64,000 bases of DNA from Corbicula japonica (lineage: Eukaryota; Mollusca; Bivalvia; Venerida; Cyrenidae): positions 330,001 to 394,000 of the forward strand of contig JAZAYU010000175.1 of the NCBI GenBank assembly GCA_038501625.1, written 5' to 3'. Positions 1 to 10,849 of this stretch are shown here, piece by piece. A model generated the notes under the pieces. It made no database searches. It was not told the DNA's origin and was given only the letters and a program-made list of their open reading frames with translations. Position 1 is the first letter of the stretch. Each line of letters opens with the position of its first letter. The translations under genes and the position numbers were made by a program.

Positions 1-593
1 ACCTCCCTTTGAATTAGAGGAAGAACAAAATCCAAATATTAATTTCGCGCAACCAAATAACTTTTTTCAAATTTATTTTTAAATCGATAGTATTGAACTG
101 CCAATTTTCAAGATAAACATATTGGTGTTCACATTCCTCCAGATAATTGCATTCACTGGCATAATTAATGTAAAAGAAGTTTCCGGTGATATTTTGTCAA
201 GTTTTCCCGTTTTGCTCAGTATATAATTATGCAAGTATATAATAGAAAGCAGCTGGGAAACTAACGAACTAACCGTCAGACATAAAAAGGACAAACTGAT
301 ATTTTTGACCAAATGATTAATTCACAAACTTGGTTCGGTAAACTTGAACTATTTCGTTGCGTTCGGAGTGACAGAAGACAAGTCAATTCACATGTCAAAA
401 GTAAGAAAAGTTGCCTTTTTTATCTATAATAAAATTATGTGGGCGGCACTGGTAACACAGTGTTATTTATCAAAAACGTCATAAACAAACGATTTGGGTG
501 CCATTTCGTTCAATCTTTCACTTAAAATCATGCAAAATGTTTTTTAAAAGCTGAAAATAAAAAGAAAATTTGAATTAACTGGTGAAAGATAGA
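1..593. other. Leading non-coding stretch
   Basis: AT-rich sequence with no coding region longer than would be expected by chance and no recognisable repeat. It leads into the nested inverted-repeat element that starts near 594. Confidence 0.5.
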
Positions 594-1090
594 CATATAT
601 AATACTCAAAAATTTGATAGGGATCACTTCTTATTTCTTAAACATCTCTTTAATGGTAAATCCTAGATAAGTGATTATATTTTCATACATGTAGATCATT
701 CTAATAGCATACCTTATCTTTCCAGCAGTTATAACAAATGTTCAGAATCACATAAAATAATTTGATGTTCCAGCCTTATTTGGGGCGCGCCACAGGAAAA
801 GGTACTTTCGGACAGTTGACGTCAATCTTTGAAATGACGTCATAAAGTTGAACAGATGCCATTATTTATTATGCATTTCGCGGTAAAAATACCATTTTAT
901 TGTCAAAATGTGTAACAAAATCACCTTTTATTTATGAAAAAATAATAGATAGTTGTTAGTTATTTCTTGACATAGTAACAACTAAAATGTTACAAAATAT
1001 GACCGAATGTACCTTTTCCCGTGGCGTGCCCCATTTAAGGAATTAACACAATCTTATAAGTGATCCTTATCAAATTTTGAGTAGTATATT
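594..1090. repeat. Inverted-repeat (MITE-like) element interrupted by a second MITE
   Basis: An arm at about 594-634 (ACTCAAAAATTTGATAGGGA, then TCACTTCTTAT) matches the reverse complement of 1053-1090 (core AAGTGATCCTTATCAAATTT). The arms lie about 420 bp apart and the interval holds a separate inverted-repeat element at 782-1032. The simplest reading is a short foldback element into which a second one inserted. The superfamily is not identifiable by eye. Confidence 0.5.
782..1032. mobile_element. 251-bp MITE with about 30-bp terminal inverted repeats
   Basis: The left end GGGGCGCGCCACAGGAAAAG continues GTACTTTCGG. It is mirrored by the right end, which read in reverse complement is GGGGCACGCCACGGGAAAAG then GTACATTCGG. 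The inside is AT-rich and non-coding. ATTT occurs immediately outside both ends (778-781 and 1033-1036) and may be a short target duplication, though a 4-bp AT-only match is weak evidence. Confidence 0.65.
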
Positions 1091-1558
1091 TTACTCGTGA
1101 ACTCCGGAATTATGTATTAAAATTTTGCACTTGAGGCTTGGACACCCGTGAAAACACGAATTCCGGAGCACACTCAGATATGCATGTAGTTATATCCTTA
1201 GTAAAGTATATATCATCCTACACTGCTGAAACAAAATCTCAATTTTAGGATATCGTCTAATCATACGTTAATGTAGAATATAGAAGCCGAAACGAGCGCA
1301 GCTAACAACAAAAAGTAAGATTATTAACAACCATCGATTCAATTTATTTATAGTGAAACTGTCATATTGACGTTATGTATTTGAGTCAAAGAACTGAATA
1401 GAAAAAATCTACAGAGTGACAAATAACATGACGACAATCGATTTTGTTAATCTTATATTTTCAGACAAATTGTAATTTGATATGTGCGCGTAAACTTCAA
1501 AACGCATGCTTGATATCGGCTAAATTAAATTTGCAAAATAAACTGTAGCATTGTTAAA
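1091..1558 (+). promoter_or_regulatory. 5' flank of the Mab-21 gene with a candidate splice acceptor
   Basis: Non-coding sequence upstream of the intact Mab-21 gene. A pyrimidine-rich tract ending TTATATTTTCAG at 1464 has the form of a 3' splice site about 95 bp before the start codon, so the mRNA may have a non-coding first exon further upstream. No convincing TATA box was found. Short inverted matches flank it (about 1315-1340 against 1436-1456). Confidence 0.3.
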
Positions 1559-2965
1559 ATGTCGGGGAAGAAAAATGATCAGTATCAAGAATATTTAGAT
1601 ATAATGGTTTCAATAATGTTATCACGATGTCTTGATTATCTGGGATATAGAAAAGAGATGGTGCAGTATCGTATAAAAGTAAATAAACAGTTGGACGACA
1701 TTCATAATAGTAAACCGTTTATCGTTACCAGTATAACAACTGGAGGAAAATGCGAAGGAACATCTCTTTATTACGAGAGTGATATAGACAGACTATATGT
1801 TGTTAGAGACGTCGAATGTGTAGAACCTGGACAGGAATGCTCAAGTAAAACTGTTTTTGAGATGAATTATAATAATTGCTCTTCGGGTTACGCAAGAATC
1901 AAACTCATAAAACTTGAAAATAATGCAAAATGTGCAGCATCTATCAGAGACACCTTGATCTCAGAAAACGGGGAACTGTATATTTCTAATTCTTTCGACA
2001 TGTTGTCTGATATGGAAGTTAGTGTGTGGTTGGATATAAATGGAACACGTATAAACAGACAGTCAAAAACAGGTCCATCATCACCACATTCTAACGATGA
2101 CATCAAGTATGACATCGTGTTAGCATTTACATCTGATTGTAAAACTTTGATACAGTCTTGGGCAAATCGAGTCCAGAATAACGCTTGGCCAACTCTTCCC
2201 TTGAGAGAACAAATTGTTAAACTTGAGGCGTATGTGGTTCCTGTTGCAAATAAAATAAGTAGCTATCCGAAAACAGAATGGCGAATAAGTTTCTCTAAAG
2301 CAGAAATTATGTTGATGAATTCTCTGAATGATGTGGAAACAAAACTTTATATTCTTCTTAAATTGATTGCAAAATCGGTTCTTGCACCAGTTTGCTCAGA
2401 AATATCGTCCTATATAATGAAAAATGTTATATTTTGGATGAAAGAGAAAACGAAAGAAACCCTATTTACACATACCTTACTCCTAGACAGGCTGTTAGAT
2501 GCTCTGAGGTATTTGAAAGATAGTGTTAGCTCTAATAAACTGCCAAGTTATATGATTACCGAACGAAATCTGTTCGAGGCACGAATACAAGAACATGAAA
2601 GACTTGCACTTCTGAAAGTATTGGATAATCTGATTAAAAAACCAACAAACATGCTGCAAAGAGTGGGTAAGATTGGCATAGCTATGTCTCGATTTGAAAC
2701 TTCAATAGAATCATTAAAAGACGATTCGGACAAACGTGACCAAATAGAGAGAATTTTACTTCAAAAGAATATAATTTTTAAACAAACTGAATCTCCTGAT
2801 CTTACAATAGAGCAGTTTCAACACAATTTAAGTCAGAATCAAAAGTACTGTGAACTAACTGAGGAGCTTTACTACCTTGTAACAAATGTCAAAGCAGATG
2901 AAAGAAGAAAAGATCCGAATTCCGAACGTAATTTCAGAAGTAAATTAAAACAAATTCTTTCTTGA
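1559..2965 (+). CDS. Mab-21 domain-containing protein, cGAS-like receptor type
   Basis: A single uninterrupted 468-residue coding region, the usual length for molluscan intronless Mab-21/cGLR proteins. Visible motifs are GGKCEG (residues 62-67), then ESDIDRL (73-79) with D75 and D77 spaced from the glycines like the metal-binding pair of cGAS. D185 in KYDIV is the likely third acidic residue. The Mab-21 C-terminal half follows: WRISFSKAE (241-249), LLKLIAK (266-272), ISSY-KN-FW (282-293). The cGAS zinc ribbon is not seen, as in invertebrate cGLRs. Known for the family: some members sense nucleic acid and make cyclic dinucleotides for STING, while others have no known enzymatic activity. Enzymatic function here is inferred from the retained acidic triad, and the ligand is unknown. 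The ATG is the first in frame. A decayed paralogue lies 4.2 kb downstream on the same strand. It is likely cytosolic, with no signal peptide or membrane segment. Confidence 0.88.
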   Translation: MSGKKNDQYQEYLDIMVSIMLSRCLDYLGYRKEMVQYRIKVNKQLDDIHNSKPFIVTSITTGGKCEGTSLYYESDIDRLYVVRDVECVEPGQECSSKTVFEMNYNNCSSGYARIKLIKLENNAKCAASIRDTLISENGELYISNSFDMLSDMEVSVWLDINGTRINRQSKTGPSSPHSNDDIKYDIVLAFTSDCKTLIQSWANRVQNNAWPTLPLREQIVKLEAYVVPVANKISSYPKTEWRISFSKAEIMLMNSLNDVETKLYILLKLIAKSVLAPVCSEISSYIMKNVIFWMKEKTKETLFTHTLLLDRLLDALRYLKDSVSSNKLPSYMITERNLFEARIQEHERLALLKVLDNLIKKPTNMLQRVGKIGIAMSRFETSIESLKDDSDKRDQIERILLQKNIIFKQTESPDLTIEQFQHNLSQNQKYCELTEELYYLVTNVKADERRKDPNSERNFRSKLKQILS

Positions 2966-3395
2966 ACTTCTTATAATATAGTTTAAGTTTCTTTTGATTT
3001 AATGTTAATCCCCGTAAATGAAAACAAACTAAACATTCAAAAATACCAACTAGGAAAGGGAAAAACAACTTCGGATATGTAATACTGGAAGGCATCAGGA
3101 TATACAGTGTTTTTATAAAACAATAATTCACATTGGGACGAGCTGTTGAGGAAGGGGTCTAAGGCACCTCCGCTCCACTGACAAAACCGTGCCTGTGTTT
3201 CATTCATAACAGTTTACTGAGACACACTTTAACATTTATGGCTAAAAACTGGATTAAAATATGGCAAAATCCACAATTAAACATCACTTTTAAAGCAGAC
3301 AGGTAGGAGTCCATAACCTCTTTGACTGCCATTAAGTCAACATCTTCTAGTTTTATAACGCACAAAAAACGATAGTTACTATTTATTGTTTGTTT

Positions 3396-3401
3396 AATAA
3401 A
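3396..3401 (+). terminator. Candidate polyadenylation signal for the Mab-21 gene
   Basis: AATAAA in TGTTTAATAAAGACAAG, about 430 bp after the stop codon. This is a plausible 3' UTR length, but the hexamer is common in AT-rich DNA. Confidence 0.3.
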
Positions 3402-4106
3402 GACAAGTTACACTATATTAAAATCAAGTTTAACGGAATTAAGAAGACACTAACTACTAAATAATTGCAAATATTATTGCAATTATTGGTGATTTCTATG
3501 TTTTTAACCATGTTATAAGAAAGAATACTGCGTTTTACAATAGATTTTCTAATTCCTGATATAAACTGAAGTGCTATAAAAGGTAGGTCTTTTTAATATT
3601 GCATATATGTATTTTCCTCCGGTTAAGCGAAGTGAATTAGGCGGAAAATAATTTCCTTTGATAGGGTAAGATCTTTTTAATGTACCAATCAAAAGTTGTT
3701 TTGTTCGCTGGTTTAACGCACGAGTTGTCGTGTGTATTGTTTGAATATGTATGGTCATTTAGCTTTGGGCATTCAACGCTAAGAGACACATTTTAAGTAC
3801 GGGGAAACTATACGGTATTTATAAACAGTAAGTTATACAGGCATAATGATAAAATTACAGATTAAAATGATTAAATGTAAAATGTTAAAAGTTCGAAGTT
3901 GTATAACGATTGTTATGTTTTATGTAATTTATGTATTCAGATATGGTGAAGAACATTCTACAAGCTTTGCTGAATACGTTATATGAAACAGTATGGCTTT
4001 GTTGTTTACTTGTGGACAGATCTGTGAGGTTAAAGGAATTACAGTGTGTCGAGGTCCCGCTCCTTATCTCCGTCTTGAGATTCACACTTATCGTCATGGT
4101 TACATA
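3402..4106. other. Non-coding spacer
   Basis: No gene or repeat recognised. The short reading frames here look random. Confidence 0.5.
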
Positions 4107-4114
4107 ACTTAAAC
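4107..4114. repeat. Left 8-bp target-site duplication of the foldback element
   Basis: ACTTAAAC sits directly before the element end CATAGG. The same octamer follows the other end at 5227-5234. Confidence 0.7.
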
Positions 4115-5226
4115 CATAGGGGGCCGGGACGGTGTTGGGATGCTGTGGGGTGCCTTTTAGAACTAAAATCTATGACTGATATAATATAACATAAACAAGG
4201 GATGGAACTCTACACATTCAATTTTCTACCATGTCTCCATTTTTTATCAATATTTTGGAAACAAGTGGCATGAATTCATTGAAGCATGCAGGTAATTATC
4301 TGTACTATATACCTCTTTCAATAAACATTTACATCAATTGTCAAATCCAAACCGTTTTTCAAAAAATCTCACTAGATTGACACAAAAGCTGAATTTTCTC
4401 TTTAGTCCAACACGATGTCGCAACAACGATTTACACCTGTAAAACGTTGGAGCACGAGGAAATCGGAGATAAAGGCTATAAGCCCTGCATAACTTGTACA
4501 AAATGTCACCATTTACCGTTGACGGTATTCACATAAAATTTTAATTAATTGTAGTAAGCATCGAAATTGTCAAAATTATACAAAGTTGTCACTGGGAGCT
4601 TCCATGATGAATCATGTGACCTTATCCAACAGGGGAATTGTAAGGACTCCTTTGATTGGTCAATAAACTTATGTCGATTTCTTGACCTATTAGAAAGAAT
4701 TTATTATGGCTGCTATACAGCCGAAGTCACGTGATTAATCATGGCAGCTCCCAGCAACAATTGAACATAATTTACGAATTTCGGTGCAAACTACCCGTTG
4801 ATTAAGTGATAAGCGACTACATTTATCGGTAAACGATAAGTGTTTGTGCAGGCTATATAGGACTTTTAGCCTTTATCTCCGATTTCTGCGTGCTCCAACG
4901 TTTTACAGGTGTAAATCGTTGTTGCGACATCGTGCAACAAGAAAAAGTGCAGTTTTTGTGTCAATCTAGTGAGATTTTTAGAAAAACGGTTTGGATTTGA
5001 CAATTGATGTAAATGTTTATTGAAAGAGATATATAGTACAGATAACTATCTGCATGCTTCAATGAATTCATGCCACTTGTTTCTAAAATATTGATAAAAA
5101 ATGTAGACATGGTAGAAAATTGAATGTGTAGAGTTCCATCCCTTGTTTATGTTATATTATATCAGTCATAGATTTTAGTTCTAAAAGGCACCCCATAGCA
5201 TCCAAACACCGTCCCGGCCACCTATG
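4115..5226. mobile_element. 1.1 kb foldback element, hAT-like by target duplication and termini
   Basis: The left arm (about 4115-4490) reads CATAGGGGGCCGGGACGGTG onward. It is the near reverse complement of the right arm (about 4860-5226), which ends GTCCCGGCCACCTATG. The pairing continues inward: CACTGGGAGCTTCCATGATG (4591 region) against CATGGCAGCTCCCAGCA (4740 region), so almost the whole element can fold on itself. An exact 8-bp duplication, ACTTAAAC, flanks it. Eight-base target duplications and termini of the form CANNG are typical of the hAT superfamily, so a non-autonomous hAT-like origin is inferred. No transposase is encoded. It sits between the intact Mab-21 gene and its pseudogene copy. 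Confidence 0.8.
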
Positions 5227-5234
5227 ACTTAAAC
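5227..5234. repeat. Right 8-bp target-site duplication of the foldback element
   Basis: ACTTAAAC follows the terminal CCTATG and is identical to 4107-4114. Confidence 0.7.
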
Positions 5235-7015
5235 CAGTTGTAACTAGTATGCTTGTGTTGAAAACAGATACATTCGTCATTCATGCGGAAGCCTTCTTAG
5301 TTTGCAAATGTCAGTGGTTAACTTTACTTTATCAGAATATTATAATTAGAGGAAAATCTATATATAAGTACACATAATTTATGGGGTTTTCCGATTACGT
5401 GTATTCATACCAGCGCAGTTTCGATATGACATTCGTTATTTAACATGTTCCGATTTACTGACAAAAGATATTGAAATGTAATTAAGGTGGATAACGGATA
5501 CATTGTAGCTTATTCGTTGGCTTGTTCCTCACACCCACGCGGCATCGAAAAGTAAAATTTATTGTTGAAATGTACAATTGATTTAATTTATCAATGTTTG
5601 TAAAATAAAAAAAAACAAGCGTAAATGAATAACCCCAGATCATGATTGTAACCTGCTACAAAAGATTTGTCACATTTGCGGAAAAAATAAAAAAAATCAA
5701 TATCAGGAACTGTAAAACCCAATAAACACAGTCTCCCTACACAGCAAAAGCGTAGAGCGTAAAAGAGGGCATGGGTTTATAAGAGCTTGACCCAACAGAT
5801 TCTCATTTGAACAAACTTGAACAAGTTGTCACATTAGCAAGTCGCCTGCGAATCGGCTGTGTATAAGCATTGCCGAAACTGTCTGCACTCACCCTTAACA
5901 ATCTTCAGATTACCTTAATTTTAATAAAACTTGTTAAGCAGGTTAAAATAAATAATGAAGTGTCTTCATTATATAAATATCAATACACCAAGAAATGACT
6001 TCGATTTATTATTACCATTCAAAAAATATAATAAGTTTTGCTGTCAACACTGTGCTTACCATTTTTGAAACAGTGACGTATGTTAACTTTACATATGTAC
6101 TAAATTCGTTCTTGAAACCAAATCGAAGGTTCACGCAGCTTTAAAGATACTTGCTATTTTTTAACAACAACATACTACAAATTTCGATTTCAGTTAGATT
6201 TTGGCTTGCAACCAAAACATCAAACACGATGCGCGGCGACTGATATTTTAGTTGAGAAGTAACGCGGGAAAGTACAATTGATAGAACGCTGTTCATAGAT
6301 AATCACGCCTTCAGGTTGCTTTTTTCTTTAAGCCAAACCTTCTGTTATTACTTTCGTTAAAATATTTAGAAAACGAGAATGAACCCACGTGGACTCAAGT
6401 TAGATTGGTTGAAAACCTTTTTCGGAAGTAGAACGCAAGGGTCTTCTGATTTGAGTGGCAGTTCTAACAGTTGTCGCATGACATCAAATGTGGTCGGCGT
6501 CTTGTGAAGTGTTGCAGTGCAACAGATGTTGACTGAGGACGCTCGCGTGGTCAAAATCTAATTAAAATCGAAATTTGTTGAATTTCAAAGAACATGTCTG
6601 TATTCAAACACAACATCAACAATTCTAATATTTGGTGTTGTTTACGATTGAAAATTTCCAAGCTGGATTATCATTGAAGACATTTTTTTTATTTTAATAA
6701 ACAGCTCATTATTTGTAACAATTTCATCATAAAATCAGTCAAAGGTTTGAACAGATACTAATAAATATATTTGATTTCAATAAAAATCATATATTTTTAG
6801 AACAAACCAAATAATCAAGTTTTTGTTTAACTACGTAACAGACATAACACGCTTGAAATCGACAAATTCATCAAATTAAGGGCATATTGCAAATTTGGGT
6901 ACTTCAGATTGTCTCGCGGATATTTCAAATCAGTTGGTTTGTATACATAATAATTTTCAATCATCCTGCACTCCGTTATGATTTCAGTTTTTCTACAGAC
7001 TGTTTGCACATTAGG
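5235..7015. other. Non-coding spacer with a partial family-A repeat
   Basis: AT-rich. About 5696-5800 matches the 5' part of the dispersed repeat called family A here (AACACAGTCTCCCTACACAG, then GCATGGGTTTATAAG). Nothing else is recognised. Confidence 0.45.
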
Positions 7016-7135
7016 CCTGGGGCGTGGCTACAACAAAAACCGCGCACAAACTATTGGACTGTGCACAATGTTTTGCTTTCCTGTGAAGTGGATGAGTACG
7101 CAAGTGTTAAAACGGGTTGCTGCGCTACTTGTTGC
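7016..7135 (+). repeat. Dispersed repeat, also at about 40558-40675
   Basis: GGGGCGTGGCTACAACAAAA, GGACTGTGCACAATGTTTTG and GTTGCTGCG align in order with GAGGCGTGGCTACAGTAAAC, GGGTGCACAAGGTTTTGACG and GTTGCTGCG near 40.6 kb. The second copy lies inside the inverted-repeat element at 39874-41237, so this is probably a fragment of the same element. It abuts the 5' edge of the Mab-21 pseudogene, where the ancestral start region has been lost. Confidence 0.4.
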
Positions 7136-7137
7136 TG

Positions 7138-8526
7138 ATCATCAGTAGAGATTAACAATTTTGAAGTGGTTTCAAAACAAGTATCGCAATGTCTCTATAA
7201 CATGGGATATAGTGAAGACATGGCGCAGTATCGTATACAAGTAAATAAACACATGGATGACATTTATAAAAGTAAACCGTTTATCGTAACCAATATAACA
7301 ACTGGAGGAAAATGCAAAGGAACATCTTTATACTTCGAAAGTGATATTGATAGAATATATGTCGTTAGAGACGTCGAATGTGTAGAACCTGGACAGGAAT
7401 GCTCAAGTCAAATTGTTTTTCAGCTGAATAACAAAAACTGCTCTCCGGGTTACGCAATACTGAAACTTATAAAACTTGATAATAATACACAATGTGCAGC
7501 AGCTATCAAAAACACTTGTTCTCTGAAAACGGGGATTTGTATATTTCTAATTCTTTCGACATGTTGTCAGATAGAGAATTTAGTTTTGGGTTGGATATAA
7601 ATGGAACACAAGTAAACAGGCAAAGTAAAACAGGTCCATCATCACCCCATTCTAACGCTGACATCAAGTATGACATCGTGTTTTCATTTCGATGAGATTG
7701 TAAAACTTTGATACAGTCTTGGGCAAATCGAGTCCAGAAATACAACTGGCCACCTTGTTTTTTGAGAGAACAACTTGTTAGACTGGAAGCTTTTGTGGTT
7801 CCTGTTGCAAATAATAGTGGTATATATCCGTCAATAGAATGTCGAATATGTCTTTCTAAAGCAGAAACCACGTTGATGAATTCTTTAAACGACGTGGAAA
7901 TAAAAGTATACATTCTTCTTAAATTGATTGCAAAATCTGTTCTTACACCCGTTTGCTCAGAAATATCGTCCTATAAAATGAAAAATTTTGTATTTTGGAT
8001 GAAAGAGAAAACAAAAGAATCCCTTTTTACTCATGGCTTACTCCTCGATAGACTGATTGAAGGTCTTCTGTATTTAAAAGAAAGTGTTAGCTCTAATACA
8101 CTGCCAAGTTATATGATTCCCGAACGAAATCTGTTCAAGACACAAATACAAGAACAATAAAGACTTGCTCTTCTGAATGTATTGAACGAGCTGATTAACG
8201 ATCGGGCAGACATGTTGCATCGAGTGGGCAAAATTCATTCAGCAATGTGTCGGATTGAAACTTCAAAAGAATTATTGAAAGATGAATCGGACAAGCGTGA
8301 CCAAATAGAAAAAGTTTTACTTCAAAAGAATATAATTTTTAAGCAAACTCAATCGCCTGACGTTACCATAGAACAGTTCAAATATATTTTAAGCCATAAT
8401 CAAAATTACAGTCAACTTAGTGAGGAGCTTTACTACCTTGTTACAAATTTCACAACAGGCGAAGTAAAAAAAGATCCGACTTTGAAAAATATCTTCAGAA
8501 TTAAATTGAAACAAATTCTTTCATAA
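7138..8526 (+). pseudogene. Decayed paralogue of the Mab-21/cGAS-like gene
   Basis: It aligns along nearly its whole length with the gene at 1559-2965. The N-terminal dozen or so codons are scrambled and have no in-frame ATG: the aligned position of the first methionines reads TGA further up and GTG at 7166. A 1-nt deletion near 7512-7522 shifts frame within the segment aligned to residues 126-135. Two in-frame stops follow, TGA at 7693-7695 (where the paralogue reads TCT, Ser) and TAA at 8158-8160 (paralogue GAA, Glu). Between the lesions the family signatures persist, including ESDIDRI and the SFSKAE-like and ISSY-FW segments. The glycine-rich motif is GGKCKG rather than GGKCEG. The last 114 codons are open to the same C-terminal KQILS. 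A tandem duplicate that has lost function is the likely history. Assembly error is unlikely to explain all three lesions. Confidence 0.88.
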
Positions 8527-8945
8527 ACTGATAACGATTTAGCGAACGTGATTCGGATCTAGTATTGATATCTTGACGAAAAATAAACTGCATTTAAATA
8601 GTACAAAAGACATAGAATCCTCTGATTTTAAACTCTTTATTGTTTTAAACCTCTTTATTGTTTTAATTATACTATCTTATCACAGCAGCGTCGTTTGTGC
8701 CGTGTGGCGTCTGTAAATAGTCTTCCTATTCCGTGCTGTAATCAGTTACGTCCTTTGAAGGTCGAGCACGAAATTTATGTACTACGGTAATAGTACATCT
8801 AAAATTTCCTTTGTTTTAATATTTCGGCCAGTTTATTTGGATATTGTTCAATCACTCCAAGGATATATTCCCTGCTTTTTACATTTTGCCGTTAGCGTTG
8901 TCTGCGATATGCAAGATTTATATTCTCTGATCCCCTGTCAAAATG
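8527..8945. other. Short non-coding spacer
   Basis: Contains a small direct repeat of CTCTTTATTGTTTTAA-like sequence around 8632-8667. No gene is seen. Confidence 0.4.
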
Positions 8946-9087
<142 letters not shown>

Positions 9088-9134
9088 AATAGAACTAACA
9101 TATAATACCGTCAAAAGTTAGAACCTCTGTGTAA

Positions 9135-9374
9135 GCTCGAGCGATTCATATCTTACACAAGACACAGTTATTTCACGAAGACAACTTGTACTTGTTGTGT
9201 GATACGAGAACCTGTTGTGGCAAGTGTGAGGTTGGTGCACCCTAGAACCTGGTTTAAACCCCCAGTGGCAATTTTTTTTGCCACTGACCGTTCCAAGGCG
9301 GTATCCCCAAAGGTTCACTTGTTCGTTTATTGTTTGTGGCGTCCTATTTGAATTGACATACGTGTAACAAACAT

Positions 9375-9428
<54 letters not shown>

Positions 9429-9495
9429 TCTCTTCTTTTTCGCTGCGTGGGGAGGCTGTGTTTTGTGAATGTGACTATTCCTGATTTGCATATAT
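9135..9495 (-). repeat. Family-A dispersed repeat, minus orientation
   Basis: Carries the family hallmarks in reverse: GTGCACCCTAGAACCTGGTT, CAGTGGCA, GACCGTTCCAAGGCGGTA, TTGTTTGTGGCGTCCTATTT and TGGGGAGGCTGTGTTTTGTG, ending ATTCCTGATTTGCATAT. It is interrupted or expanded by a CT microsatellite at 9376-9424. The same blocks recur at least ten times in this window. Confidence 0.7.
9376..9424. repeat. (CT)n microsatellite inside the family-A copy
   Basis: About 49 bp of uninterrupted CT. In the other family-A copies the same position carries a shorter pyrimidine run (CTCTTTTCCTCTCTTC), so this looks like expansion of an internal seed. Confidence 0.9.
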
Positions 9496-10249
9496 TACAT
9501 TTTTATCACCCTCAATTGCTTGCCTATAACGACATGGCTCGAATATTTTACGACGCTAGCATTTTAATAAGAAGTAACATATTCAAGAAAGAATCTCCAT
9601 TTTGAGGCTGGAGGAATATGTTAAGTATGGCTTCCAGAGTTCGAATTAAAGTATTGCTGCAATTTTGAAAATCATGTTGTGCTTTTATCTCTTCCAAAAA
9701 TTATTTTAATCACTGTATTTTTCTTTCCTAATTGCTGCAATATCGCACGTGTATGTTAACGAACTTAGTCTAAGAGATCCCTAATGATATCCAGCTGTGA
9801 ACAAAAATGCTTTAAATCGAACCTTAGACGTTAGGCTATTTTGTCCAAAAACAATTACTCATGAGTTTGTTCCTAAAATAGATAATAGAGTTTAAACTAA
9901 CTGAAATATCTAATATATTTATAATTTCAGTAGGTAAACTTTTTGTCTGATTAATGAACCTGTGATGATATTTTGACTTTATTATTGTTATTTAAGTTAT
10001 ACATGCACCCAATCGTTTACCTCTATTTTTTGTAGATATCAACGTTTTATTTAAGACGATAGCATATATAATTTCCGGTGTTGATAAGTTGGGATTAAAT
10101 TGAACGTCAGTTCTAGGATACCGGAAATTTATGGCTTGAACAGTGAATTAGTGGGTCAAAAGCTTGTTTTTACTGTGTAAACAGGTATCGGTGATTGACA
10201 AGTGTTCAACAAATATTTCATGGGTTGCTGGTACACTTTAATTCGTTAT
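9496..10249. other. Non-coding spacer
   Basis: No gene or repeat recognised. Base composition turns richer in CGG/CCG words towards its right end, where the Harbinger-related region begins. Confidence 0.4.
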
Positions 10250-10284
10250 TCTATCAATGGTGAGTATAAGTTTATCAGTTGCTT

Positions 10285-10383
10285 ATCGGAGATATCGGTT
10301 GTAGACAGGCTGTCGATCGGTGATATCGGTGGTAGACGGGTTGTCAATCGGTGATGATCGGTTGTAGACAGGTTGTCAATCGG
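10285..10383. repeat. 31-bp tandem repeat, about three copies
   Basis: Units of ATCGGNGATATCGG, then TTGTAGACAGG and TTGTC(A/G), of 31, 31 and 32 bp, followed by a partial fourth ATCGG. This is subterminal-repeat-like sequence on the left side of the Harbinger relic. Confidence 0.75.
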
Positions 10384-10849
10384 TTATTTGTAAAATGATT
10401 TTACCGTCCGAGAATATAAACATGTTTTAAAATCCCGATCGGTATTTTTTCACCGATAATGCCTCAGTCACATTTACCGGCTAGTGGCCGTAGGCCGTTG
10501 GTTATCGGTGGTGTGAGCGATGTCCGAACCTCGGACCTCATGGGCTATTTAGTCCTTAACACATCTGTCACAGCTTCAGGCGTCGTATGGAGGCCGTACA
10601 TAATCCTCCCGACGATCGCAAGGCGAGTGATTCAAGAGAGAAACATTTTTTGACCGGCTTGGCACCGATAACCGGCCGGACATCGAACACACATCGGCCA
10701 GTCTTCACCGATCATCATACAATGCTCGGTCGGTGACCGGGCGGTAAGTTAAATATCTTACGATTGTTGATCGACCATCTTTTAGACATTGTACATGTAG
10801 TATGCTCGGGCGATGGTCGGCAGAAGTAACGTGATTTCCCGGCTTCAAC

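Noticed and set aside
1888..2115. Minus-strand frame within the Mab-21 gene
   Set aside because: Antisense shadow of the coding region; the same shadow occurs in the pseudogene.
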